Assembly (NCBI RefSeq): GCF_000019185.1
Contig: NC_010334.1
Span: forward strand, 3,596,001-3,660,000
DNA from: Shewanella halifaxensis HAW-EB4
GTDB taxonomy: Bacteria > Pseudomonadota > Gammaproteobacteria > Enterobacterales > Shewanellaceae
DNA: 64,000 nucleotides
Reading direction: 5' to 3'
Position 1 is the first letter of the stretch, and the number at the start of each line of letters is the position of its first letter. The notes beneath the pieces were generated by a model that ran no database searches, was not told the origin of the DNA, and was given only the letters and a program-made list of their open reading frames with translations. Of the stretch, positions 55,864 through 64,000 are shown in pieces. The translations under genes were made by a program, and so were the position numbers.

Positions 55864-56225
55864 CTTGGCCTCCTTTTTTTACATTATTTAGTCAATCCAT
55901 TTTCTATTTGCAGTCTTAGTTGAGCAAATTATAGTCAGTATAGACCGCTGTAAACTAGTAATGTTTGAGCTAGATCACTCTTTTTAACAACAACTAAAAG
56001 CCCCCTTAAAACAACCAATTAGCTTACAAGTGTTCACCGAATCTGGTCATATCAGTCATTATTAAGTCCCAGGTGATTGTATTGCCTTACCAGCTCAGGT
56101 AGTCTGCTCTGCCATTAGCTTGAAAATATCGACAAAAATGTGATGGCAGCAGACTTAGAACTGGATTTTTAGCGCCGCTTGACCATTAAGTCCCGACAGA
56201 TTATTAACGGATACCCGCTAAACTG
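55864..56225. other. Intergenic region upstream of pfaR
   Basis: A 362-bp divergent promoter region between the EF-G-like gene and pfaR. An exact 10-bp direct repeat ATTAAGTCCC occurs at 56061-56070 and 56185-56194, the second about 30 bp upstream of the pfaR ATG. This could mark a regulator site, possibly for PfaR itself. No gene is seen. Confidence 0.45.
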
Positions 56226-57092
56226 ATGGCAGAAATAAATAGCATCCACTTAAAAGAAGTAAACAATAACTCGAATAAGTGTACGCAAGTTGACAACGAA
56301 ACAAGGCATCGCAATGCCACTACGACTCCTGAGATGCGCCGATTCATTCAAGAGTCCGATCTTGGCGTCAGTCAACTCTCAAAAATATTAAACATTAGCG
56401 AAGCCACCGTTCGTAAGTGGCGCAAACGCGACTCTGTCGAAAACTGCCCTAATACGCCCCACCATCTCAATACCACGCTAACCCCTCTGCAAGAGTATGT
56501 TGTGGTCGGGCTGCGTTATCAGCTAAAAATGCCATTAGATAAGCTGTTACAGGCGACACAGAAATTTATTAATCCGAATGTATCCCGCTCTGGGTTAGCA
56601 AGGTGTTTAAAGCGTTATGGGGTTTCAAGGGTTAGCGATATTGAAAGCCCCCATGTACCGATGCGCTATTTTAACCAGATCCCCGTTACTCAGGGCTGCG
56701 ATGTACAAACCTATACCTTGCACTATGAAGCACTGGCTAAAACTCTAGCCTTGCCTAGTAACGACGGTGACAATGTGGTCCAAGTGGTTTCACTGACCAT
56801 CCCACCGCAATTAACCCAAGAAACGCCCAGTTCAATTCTGCTCGGCATCGATCCTCATAGTGATTGGATCTATCTCGACATCTATCAAGATGGCAATACC
56901 CAAGCCACCAACCGTTACATGACCTATGTACTTAAACATGGGCCGTTCCATCTACGAAAGTTACTCGTGCGTAACTATCACACTTTTTTACAGCGCTTTC
57001 CTGGTGCGACGCCAAATCGCCACACCTCAAAAGATAAGCCTAAAACAAACAACAAGACGCCTGACACTCAGGCACCCAGCGGAGACTCATAA
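56226..57092 (+). CDS. pfaR: PfaR, transcriptional regulator of PUFA synthesis (IS481-transposase-derived)
   Basis: This 288-aa protein is immediately before pfaA, the place of pfaR in Shewanella EPA clusters. Residues 34-138 (TPEMRRFIQESD, TVRKWRKRDSVE, LTPLQEYVVVGLR, VSRSGLARCLKRYGVSR) read like the DNA-binding N-terminus of IS481-type transposases. Residues 185-256 can be laid over the transposase core, but the two visible catalytic Asp positions appear as T191 and R249, and the protein stops before the third. It should therefore bind DNA without catalysing transposition. Its TAA shares a base with the pfaA ATG (TAATG), so translation is coupled. Regulatory role comes from literature on pfa genes. 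Confidence 0.88.
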   Translation: MAEINSIHLKEVNNNSNKCTQVDNETRHRNATTTPEMRRFIQESDLGVSQLSKILNISEATVRKWRKRDSVENCPNTPHHLNTTLTPLQEYVVVGLRYQLKMPLDKLLQATQKFINPNVSRSGLARCLKRYGVSRVSDIESPHVPMRYFNQIPVTQGCDVQTYTLHYEALAKTLALPSNDGDNVVQVVSLTIPPQLTQETPSSILLGIDPHSDWIYLDIYQDGNTQATNRYMTYVLKHGPFHLRKLLVRNYHTFLQRFPGATPNRHTSKDKPKTNNKTPDTQAPSGDS

Positions 57093-60000
57093 TGAGCCAG
57101 ACCTCTAAACCTACAAAGTCAGCTAAAGCGACTGAGCAAGCACAAGACTCACAAGCTGATTCACGCTTAAATAAGCGCCTTAAAGATATGCCTATCGCCA
57201 TCGTTGGCATGGCTAGCATCTTTGCTAATTCTCGTTACTTGAATAAGTTTTGGGACTTAATCAGCGAGAAAATCGATGCCATCACCGAATTGCCATCGAC
57301 TCACTGGCAACCAGAAGAGTATTACGACGCAGATAAAACCGTAGCCGATAAGAGTTACTGTAAGCGTGGTGGTTTCTTGCCTGACGTTGATTTCAACCCA
57401 ATGGAGTTTGGCCTGCCGCCAAATATCCTAGAGCTAACCGACTCATCGCAGCTGCTATCATTGATTGTAGCCAAAGAAGTATTAGCCGATGCCAATCTGC
57501 CAGAAGGTTACGACAGAGATAAGATTGGTATCACTCTTGGCGTGGGCGGCGGTCAAAAAATTAGCCACAGCCTAACGGCACGACTACAGTATCCGGTACT
57601 GAAGAAAGTGTTCGCCAACAGCGGCATTAGCGATCAAGACAGTGAAATGTTGATCAAGAAGTTCCAAGATCAATATGTGCATTGGGAAGAGAACTCATTC
57701 CCAGGTTCATTAGGTAATGTGATTGCTGGTCGGATCGCCAACCGTTTCGATTTCGGTGGCATGAACTGCGTGGTCGATGCCGCCTGTGCAGGCTCACTCG
57801 CCGCAATGCGTATGGCGCTTACCGAGCTGACCGAAGGCCGCTCAGAGATGATGATCACTGGTGGTGTCTGTACCGATAACTCACCGTCTATGTACATGAG
57901 CTTCTCAAAAACACCTGCTTTCACCACTAACGAAACCATTCAGCCATTTGATATCGACTCTAAAGGCATGATGATTGGTGAAGGTATTGGCATGGTGGCA
58001 CTTAAGCGCCTTGAGGATGCAGAGCGTGATGGCGACCGTATTTACTCAGTTATTAAAGGGGTGGGGTCATCATCAGATGGTAAATTCAAGTCTATCTATG
58101 CACCGCGTCCTGAAGGTCAAGCAAAAGCGCTAAACCGTGCCTATGATGACGCAGGTTTTGCGCCGCACACTCTAGGGCTTATCGAAGCTCATGGTACAGG
58201 TACTGCTGCAGGTGACGCCGCCGAATTCGCAGGTCTTTGCTCAGTATTTCGCGATGAGAACGACACTAAGCAGCACATCGCGCTGGGCTCAGTAAAGTCA
58301 CAAATTGGCCACACTAAATCGACTGCGGGGACTGCGGGTCTTATCAAGGCGGCATTGGCACTACACCACAAGGTGTTACCAGCAACAATTAACGTCAGTC
58401 AGCCAAGTCCTAAGCTTGATATCGAAAACTCACCGTTTTACCTCAATACCGAGACCCGCCCATGGCTACCTCGCGTCGATGGTACGCCGCGCCGTGCAGG
58501 TATTAGCTCATTTGGTTTTGGTGGCACTAACTTCCACTTCGTATTGGAAGAGTACAACAGTGAGCATAGACGTGAAGATAGCGAGAAAACCAAGTACCGT
58601 CAGCGTCAAGTCGCACAAAGCTTCTTAGTCAGCGCTGCCGATAAGTCAGCACTGATTAGCGAGCTAACCAAGCTTGCTAGTGCCAGCACTCAAGCAGAAT
58701 TTATCCTCAAAGATGCTGCAGCAAATTATGCTGTTCGCCAACTAAATTCGACCGCGCCACGTATCGGTTTAGTGGCTGCAACGTCTGATGAGTTAGCAAA
58801 CTTAATTAAGCAAGCCATTGCCAAGCTATCTTCAAGTGATGACGCCTCATGGCAGCTACCGGGTGGCACCAGCTACCGCGCTGCTGCGATTGAAGGCAAA
58901 GTGGCTGCACTGTTTGCTGGCCAAGGTTCTCAATACCTGAATATGGGCCGAGAGCTTGCCTGTTATTACCCAGAGATGCGTCAGCAATTTGTAACTGCCG
59001 ATAAAGTCTTTGCCACTAACAACAAGACACCGCTTTCACAAACGCTATATCCAAAGCCTGTATTTAACAAAGACGATCTGAAAGCCCAAGAAGCGATTTT
59101 GACCAATACCGCCAATGCACAAAGTGCAATCGGCGCTATCTCTATGGGTCAGTATGAACTGTTCACTGCTGCCGGTTTTAATGCCGACATGGTAGCAGGT
59201 CACAGCTTTGGTGAACTAAGCGCATTATGCGCCGCAGGCGTGATCTCAGCCGATGATTACTACCAGCTTGCCTTCGCCCGTGGCGATGCTATGGCCACTA
59301 AAGCAGAATCGAAAGATGGTCTAGAGGCTGATAGCGGCGCAATGTACGCTATTATTCACCAAGAAAAAGGCACTACAGATCTAGCAACCCTTGAAGCAAC
59401 CATTGCCAAGTTCAATGGTGTTAAAGTGGCCAACTACAATGCACCAACCCAATCTGTAATTGCAGGCCCTACCGATTCAACAGGCGATGCTGCTAAGGCT
59501 CTCGCTGAGCTTGGTTACAAGGCGATTAACCTACCAGTATCAGGCGCTTTCCACACCGAGCTTGTAGGCCATGCCCAGGCACCATTTGCTAAAGCGATTG
59601 ATGCCGCCAAGTTTACTAAAGCTAGCCGTGCACTCTACTCCAATGCAACTGGCGCACTTTACGATACGAGCGCCGCTAAGATTAAAGCCTCGTTTAAGAA
59701 ACATATGCTGCAATCGGTACGCTTTACATCTGAACTTGAAGCCATGTATGACGCTGGTGCACGCGTATTTGTCGAGTTCGGTCCAAAGAACATCTTACAA
59801 AAGTTGGTACAAGGCACCCTAGCAAACAAAGCAAGTGAAGTTTGCACCATCTCTATCAACCCAAATCCTAAGGGTGATAGCGATCTACAGCTTAAACAAG
59901 CTGCTATGCAACTCGCTGTATCAGGCGTAGTGCTAAGCGAAATCGACCCATACCAAGCCGATATCGCAGCGCCAGAGAAGAAGTCTCCAATGAGCATCTC

Positions 60001-63000
60001 GCTTAACGCTGCTAACCATATCAGCAAGGCAACACGCGCTAAGATGGCAAAATCCTTAGAGACTGGCATCATCACCTCTCAAATTGAGCGAGTGATTGAA
60101 GAGAAAGTCATCGAGGTCGAGAAAGTGGTCGAAGTCGAAAAAATAGTTGAAGTAGAGAAGATTATTGAAGTGGCTGTTCAGCAGCCGAGTAATGAACAAG
60201 CGGCTCACAATCAAGTGAATACCAATCCAGTTCAGGCTCATTCAGTTATAGCCAGTTCAGTTAAAGAGAATCAAGTAGTGCCTAAAAACAGTCAGCCAGC
60301 AGCTCATAGCATTAGCAGCGATGCGCTAAGCAATTTCTTTGCCGCGCAGCAGCAAACAGCCCAGCTTCATCAACAGTTCCTAGAGATCCCGCAGCAGTAT
60401 GGCGAGACCTTCACCACCTTGATGACAGAGCAAACTAAACTGGCAGGTTCAGGTGTGGCTATCCCAGAAAGCCTGCAACGCTCTATGGAGCAGTTCCACC
60501 AGCTACAAGCTCAAACACTGCAAAGCCACACTCAGTTCCTTGAGATGCAAGCTGGCAGCAACATTGCCGCGCTAAACCTACTTAATGGCACTCCGACCAC
60601 CACTTATGCGCCACTGATTCAAAGCGAAGTCGTTCAAAGCCAAGTCGTAACACAGCCTGCAGCCATCACAGTGACAGCTGCTGCGCCAGCACCTGTTCAG
60701 ACTACAGCGCTACAGACCGCTGCTATCGCTACAACTCCTCAAGTGCAAGCACCACAAGTTAGCCGTCAGACTGCACCAGTACAAACTGTTGTGGTACCTG
60801 CCAAGGTCGAGCCTGTTGTTGCGACTAACACAAGTACCGCTGAAGGCTCTAGCGCCGCGGCGGCTCTTAATATTAGTGCGCAAAAAGTGCAAGCAACCAT
60901 GCTTGAAGTTGTGGCTGAAAAGACCGGTTACCCAACAGAGATGCTAGAGCTTGAGATGGATATGGAAGCCGATTTAGGCATCGATTCTATCAAGCGCGTA
61001 GAGATCTTAGGTACGGTGCAAGATGAGCTACCGGGTCTACCTGAGCTAAGCCCTGAAGATTTAGCCGAGTGTCGCACTCTTGGCGAGATCGTGGCTTATA
61101 TGAACTCTAAGCTATCATCTGCTCCTGTTACTGCTTCTACGACTGCGACTGTTGCAGCTGTGGCCACAGCAAACGGCCTGAGCGCCGACAAGGTAAAAGC
61201 CACCATGCTTGAAGTTGTGGCTGAAAAGACTGGCTACCCGACTGAGATGTTAGAGCTTGAGATGGATATGGAAGCCGATCTAGGTATCGATTCTATCAAG
61301 CGCGTTGAGATCCTTGGCACAGTGCAAGATGAGCTACCGGGTTTACCAGAGCTTAGTCCTGAAGATTTGGCTGAGTGTCGTACCCTTGGCGAAATCGTTA
61401 GCTACATGAATAGCAAATTGCCTTCTGTTGATTCTCAAGTTGCTGTAATAAGCGCTGCACCTGCGGTTGTTAATAACAACGCTGCGACTGTTGGTCTTAG
61501 CGCTGACAAGGTACAGGCGACGATGATGTCTGTGGTTAGCGATAAAACCGGTTACCCGACAGAGATGCTAGAGCTTGAGATGGATATGGAGGCCGATCTC
61601 GGTATCGACTCTATCAAGCGTGTAGAAATTCTAGGTGCGGTGCAAGATGAGCTACCGGGTCTGCCTGAGCTAAACCCTGAAGACCTAGCTGAGTGTCGTA
61701 CTCTTGGCGAAATCGTTAGCTATATGAATAGCAAATTGCCTTCAGTAAGCGCTCAAGTTGCTGATACAAGTGCAGCTGAGGCCTCTAGCGCGGCTGTTAA
61801 TGTTAGTGTTAGTTCACTCTCCGCGTCTCAAGTACAAAACACCATGATGTCGGTAGTTGCCGAAAAGACCGGTTACCCAACGGAAATGCTTGAACTGAGC
61901 ATGGATATGGAAGCAGACCTTGGTATCGACTCTATCAAGCGTGTTGAAATTCTTGGTACGGTACAAGACGAGCTACCGGGTCTACCTGAACTAAACCCTG
62001 AAGATTTGGCTGAGTGTCGCACACTGGGCGAAATCGTGGCTTATATGGGCAGTAAACTCTCTACAAGTGCCGCCGCGGCGCAAGTTGCTCAAGTGAGTGC
62101 TGCACCAGCTGCAAACGGACTTTCTGCTGAAACAGCCTTGAGCTCGCAAACAGCCTTGAGCGGTGAGACAGCCCTGAGCGCACAAAAGGTACAAGCTACC
62201 ATGATGTCGGTAGTTGCCGAAAAGACCGGTTACCCAACGGAAATGCTTGAACTGAGCATGGATATGGAAGCAGACCTTGGTATCGACTCTATCAAGCGTG
62301 TTGAAATTCTTGGTACGGTGCAAGATGAGCTACCGGGTTTGCCTGAGCTTAATCCTGAAGATTTGGCTGAGTGTCGCACCCTTGGCGAAATCGTAGCGTA
62401 CATGAATAGCAAATTGCCTACAGTAAGCGCTCAAGTTGCTGATACAAGTGCTGCTGTTAATATTAGTACGGCTAAAGGCTCACTCTCTGCAACTCAGGTG
62501 CAAAACACTATGATGTCAGTGGTTGCCGATAAAACCGGCTACCCAACTGAAATGCTTGAACTGAGCATGGATATGGAAGCTGATTTAGGCATCGACTCTA
62601 TCAAGCGCGTTGAAATTCTTGGCACAGTGCAAGATGAGCTGCCAGGCTTGCCTGAGCTTAATCCTGAAGATTTAGCCGAGTGCCGTACCCTTGGAGAAAT
62701 CGTTAGCTATATGAATTCTAGGCTGTCTACAACTGTCGCAGCTGTATCAGGTGCAGTTAAGTCAGTTGCAGAGACGATCACCTCTTCTTTAGAACTTCCT
62801 CCTCATAGCGAGGTAGCGCTAAAAAAGCTTAATGCGGCGAACAAACTTGAAGACTGTTTCGCCGCAGATACAACTGTTGTGATCAACGATGATGGTCATA
62901 ACGCAGGTGTCCTAGCAGAGAAACTAACAAAACAAGGTCTTAACGTTGCTGTAGTACGTCTACCTGAAGGCCAGCCACAATCGCCACTTTCAAGTGACGT

Positions 63001-64000
63001 AGCCAGCTTTGAGCTAGCATCAGGCAAGGATTCAGAGCTTGAAACCAGTATTGCTGCAGTTATCGCACAAATTGAAACACAGGTTGGCACTATTGGTGGC
63101 TTCATCCACCTACAGCCAGAAGTTAATGCAACTGAGCAAGCGAATGCGGTTAACCTAAATGCGCAAAGTTTCACCCATGTAAGCCACGCGTTTTTATGGG
63201 CAAAACTGTTGCAACCTAAGCTTACAGCTTCAAGTGATAAGCGCCGCTGTTTTGTTACCGTCAGTCGTATCGATGGTGGCTTTGGTTACCTAAATACCGA
63301 TGCACTTAAAGGTGCTGAACTAAACCAAGCGGCACTAGCAGGTTTAACCAAAACCCTAAGCCATGAATGGCCTGAGGTTTTCTGCCGCGCACTGGATATT
63401 GCAGCCGATGTCGACGCGACTCATTTCGCCGATGCGATTACAGCTGAGCTATTTGATAGCAGCACTCAACTGCCAGAAGTGGGGATCGCTGTCGATGCTA
63501 AGGGGAACGTTTCACGTACAACCTTAATTGCAGGCGATGCGAGTGAAAAACATACGGCTTGCGAGCTAAATAGTTCAGATAAAATACTGGTGACCGGAGG
63601 TGCAAAAGGTGTGACCTTCGAATGTGCCCTTGCCTTAGCCAAGCGCACTCAGTCTCACTTTATCCTTGCAGGCCGTAGTGAGCTGCTTGCTATCCCGACA
63701 TGGGCTGAAAACAAGCAAATTAGCGAGCTAAAACCCGCTGCCATTGCCCATATCATCTCAACAGGTAATAAGCCGACCCCTAAACAGGTTGAAGCCTTAG
63801 TCTGGACGGTAAAGAGTTCAATCGAGATCAACACTGCCCTTGAGGCTTTTGCCCAAGTTGGCGCAAGTGCCGAATATGTCAGCATGGATGTGACCGACAG
63901 CGCCGCTATCACAGCAGCACTAAACGGTCGCTCAAATGAGATCACAGGCCTTATCCACGGTGCAGGCGTTCTTGCCGACAAGCATATTCAAGATAAGACA
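57092..64000 (+). CDS. pfaA: PfaA, polyunsaturated fatty acid synthase subunit (3' truncated by window)
   Basis: The frame runs open from ATG 57092 (GGAG 7 nt upstream) to the window end, 2303 codons without a stop. PfaA is the iterative type I synthase that, with PfaB-D, builds EPA/DHA from malonyl-CoA. Order: ketosynthase (about 30-480; active-site DAACAGS C232, EAHGTGT, GHTKSTAG), acyltransferase (about 600-900; GHSFGE S705), a Val-Glu-Lys repeat linker (about 1000-1030), six ACP domains with LGIDSIKR serines at 1299, 1401, 1507, 1614, 1733 and 1836, then a ketoreductase starting near 2165 (LVTGGAKGVT), cut by the window. The ACPs need PfaE. The end of the gene and pfaB-D lie outside. Confidence 0.96.
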   Translation, partial: MSQTSKPTKSAKATEQAQDSQADSRLNKRLKDMPIAIVGMASIFANSRYLNKFWDLISEKIDAITELPSTHWQPEEYYDADKTVADKSYCKRGGFLPDVDFNPMEFGLPPNILELTDSSQLLSLIVAKEVLADANLPEGYDRDKIGITLGVGGGQKISHSLTARLQYPVLKKVFANSGISDQDSEMLIKKFQDQYVHWEENSFPGSLGNVIAGRIANRFDFGGMNCVVDAACAGSLAAMRMALTELTEGRSEMMITGGVCTDNSPSMYMSFSKTPAFTTNETIQPFDIDSKGMMIGEGIGMVALKRLEDAERDGDRIYSVIKGVGSSSDGKFKSIYAPRPEGQAKALNRAYDDAGFAPHTLGLIEAHGTGTAAGDAAEFAGLCSVFRDENDTKQHIALGSVKSQIGHTKSTAGTAGLIKAALALHHKVLPATINVSQPSPKLDIENSPFYLNTETRPWLPRVDGTPRRAGISSFGFGGTNFHFVLEEYNSEHRREDSEKTKYRQRQVAQSFLVSAADKSALISELTKLASASTQAEFILKDAAANYAVRQLNSTAPRIGLVAATSDELANLIKQAIAKLSSSDDASWQLPGGTSYRAAAIEGKVAALFAGQGSQYLNMGRELACYYPEMRQQFVTADKVFATNNKTPLSQTLYPKPVFNKDDLKAQEAILTNTANAQSAIGAISMGQYELFTAAGFNADMVAGHSFGELSALCAAGVISADDYYQLAFARGDAMATKAESKDGLEADSGAMYAIIHQEKGTTDLATLEATIAKFNGVKVANYNAPTQSVIAGPTDSTGDAAKALAELGYKAINLPVSGAFHTELVGHAQAPFAKAIDAAKFTKASRALYSNATGALYDTSAAKIKASFKKHMLQSVRFTSELEAMYDAGARVFVEFGPKNILQKLVQGTLANKASEVCTISINPNPKGDSDLQLKQAAMQLAVSGVVLSEIDPYQADIAAPEKKSPMSISLNAANHISKATRAKMAKSLETGIITSQIERVIEEKVIEVEKVVEVEKIVEVEKIIEVAVQQPSNEQAAHNQVNTNPVQAHSVIASSVKENQVVPKNSQPAAHSISSDALSNFFAAQQQTAQLHQQFLEIPQQYGETFTTLMTEQTKLAGSGVAIPESLQRSMEQFHQLQAQTLQSHTQFLEMQAGSNIAALNLLNGTPTTTYAPLIQSEVVQSQVVTQPAAITVTAAAPAPVQTTALQTAAIATTPQVQAPQVSRQTAPVQTVVVPAKVEPVVATNTSTAEGSSAAAALNISAQKVQATMLEVVAEKTGYPTEMLELEMDMEADLGIDSIKRVEILGTVQDELPGLPELSPEDLAECRTLGEIVAYMNSKLSSAPVTASTTATVAAVATANGLSADKVKATMLEVVAEKTGYPTEMLELEMDMEADLGIDSIKRVEILGTVQDELPGLPELSPEDLAECRTLGEIVSYMNSKLPSVDSQVAVISAAPAVVNNNAATVGLSADKVQATMMSVVSDKTGYPTEMLELEMDMEADLGIDSIKRVEILGAVQDELPGLPELNPEDLAECRTLGEIVSYMNSKLPSVSAQVADTSAAEASSAAVNVSVSSLSASQVQNTMMSVVAEKTGYPTEMLELSMDMEADLGIDSIKRVEILGTVQDELPGLPELNPEDLAECRTLGEIVAYMGSKLSTSAAAAQVAQVSAAPAANGLSAETALSSQTALSGETALSAQKVQATMMSVVAEKTGYPTEMLELSMDMEADLGIDSIKRVEILGTVQDELPGLPELNPEDLAECRTLGEIVAYMNSKLPTVSAQVADTSAAVNISTAKGSLSATQVQNTMMSVVADKTGYPTEMLELSMDMEADLGIDSIKRVEILGTVQDELPGLPELNPEDLAECRTLGEIVSYMNSRLSTTVAAVSGAVKSVAETITSSLELPPHSEVALKKLNAANKLEDCFAADTTVVINDDGHNAGVLAEKLTKQGLNVAVVRLPEGQPQSPLSSDVASFELASGKDSELETSIAAVIAQIETQVGTIGGFIHLQPEVNATEQANAVNLNAQSFTHVSHAFLWAKLLQPKLTASSDKRRCFVTVSRIDGGFGYLNTDALKGAELNQAALAGLTKTLSHEWPEVFCRALDIAADVDATHFADAITAELFDSSTQLPEVGIAVDAKGNVSRTTLIAGDASEKHTACELNSSDKILVTGGAKGVTFECALALAKRTQSHFILAGRSELLAIPTWAENKQISELKPAAIAHIISTGNKPTPKQVEALVWTVKSSIEINTALEAFAQVGASAEYVSMDVTDSAAITAALNGRSNEITGLIHGAGVLADKHIQDKT
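60875..62730 (+). repeat. Six tandem ACP-domain repeats in pfaA
   Basis: Six units of about 300-360 bp each encode TGYPTEMLEL, LGIDSIKRVEILG and ELPGLPEL, joined by Ala/Ser/Thr-rich linkers. Attachment-serine codons lie at 60986, 61292, 61610, 61931, 62288 and 62597. Units 4 and 5 are identical over 122 bp (61841-61962 and 62198-62319). The linker between them contains about three 18-21-bp repeats encoding TALS units (62125-62190). Confidence 0.95.

Noticed and set aside
61991..62323. Minus-strand ORF with repeated AQGCL units
   Set aside because: It is the antisense of the PfaA linker and ACP repeats, and the repeat in it is the shadow of the TALS repeat.
60875..62730. Regular repeats that could suggest a CRISPR-like array
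   Set aside because: The repeats are about 300 bp coding units for ACP domains. There are no short palindromic repeats with unique spacers and no cas genes.

Overview
The window is chromosomal DNA of a marine gammaproteobacterium, almost certainly a Shewanella. The evidence is the polyunsaturated-fatty-acid (pfa) synthase locus at the right end (pfaE, pfaR, pfaA), the Shewanella-type DUF3718, DUF3301, DUF3549 and DUF3192 genes, moderate GC, and a MITE-like repeat whose ends carry TTATACCAATCA-type sequence. Species cannot be fixed from sequence alone.

Layout. 1-11.5 kb: the 3' part of a 3-oxoadipyl-CoA-type thiolase with its terminator and a CGTTTT microsatellite, a small membrane protein, a nitrilase, proS, a MITE-like element, a patatin-like lipase, an SGNH esterase, a CPA2 cation/proton antiporter, a diguanylate cyclase and tilS. 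11.5-30 kb: a long minus-strand envelope and housekeeping block, read as rpsB-tsf-pyrH-frr-uppS-cdsA-dxr-rseP-bamA-skp-lpxD-fabZ-lpxA-lpxB-rnhB-dnaE-tilS. It couples translation, isoprenoid and phospholipid precursors, outer-membrane protein assembly and lipid A synthesis. The accA gene that follows dnaE in E. coli is absent here. 30-36.5 kb: divergent map, glnD and dapD, a second MITE-like copy, a DUF3718 gene, and purU.

36.5-46.5 kb is the yqcA-truC-yqcC ... syd-queF neighbourhood known from E. coli. Between yqcC and syd, where E. coli carries csrB, the window has two tandem minus-strand RNAs full of GGA motifs. Each has its own terminator and an upstream 18-bp UvrY/GacA-type palindrome, so they read as two CsrB-family CsrA-sponge RNAs. 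Small conserved Shewanella genes surround them.

46.5-52.7 kb is accessory: an outer-membrane beta-barrel-like protein, a Pro/Asp-rich lipoprotein with a G8 tract near its 3' end, two tandem LysR regulators, and a secreted alkylsulfatase. 52.7-64 kb is the pfa region: pfaE (phosphopantetheinyl transferase), an EF-G-like GTPase paralogue, pfaR and the first 2303 codons of pfaA, which runs off the window. PfaE should load the six tandem ACP domains of PfaA. PfaR looks like a domesticated IS481-type transposase that has lost its visible catalytic aspartates.

I found no tRNA or rRNA gene, intact insertion sequence, prophage or CRISPR array. The best candidates for something new are the paired CsrB-type RNAs, the transposase-derived PfaR, the homopolymer-dependent lipoprotein C-terminus, and the MITE copy that helps form a Shine-Dalgarno sequence.
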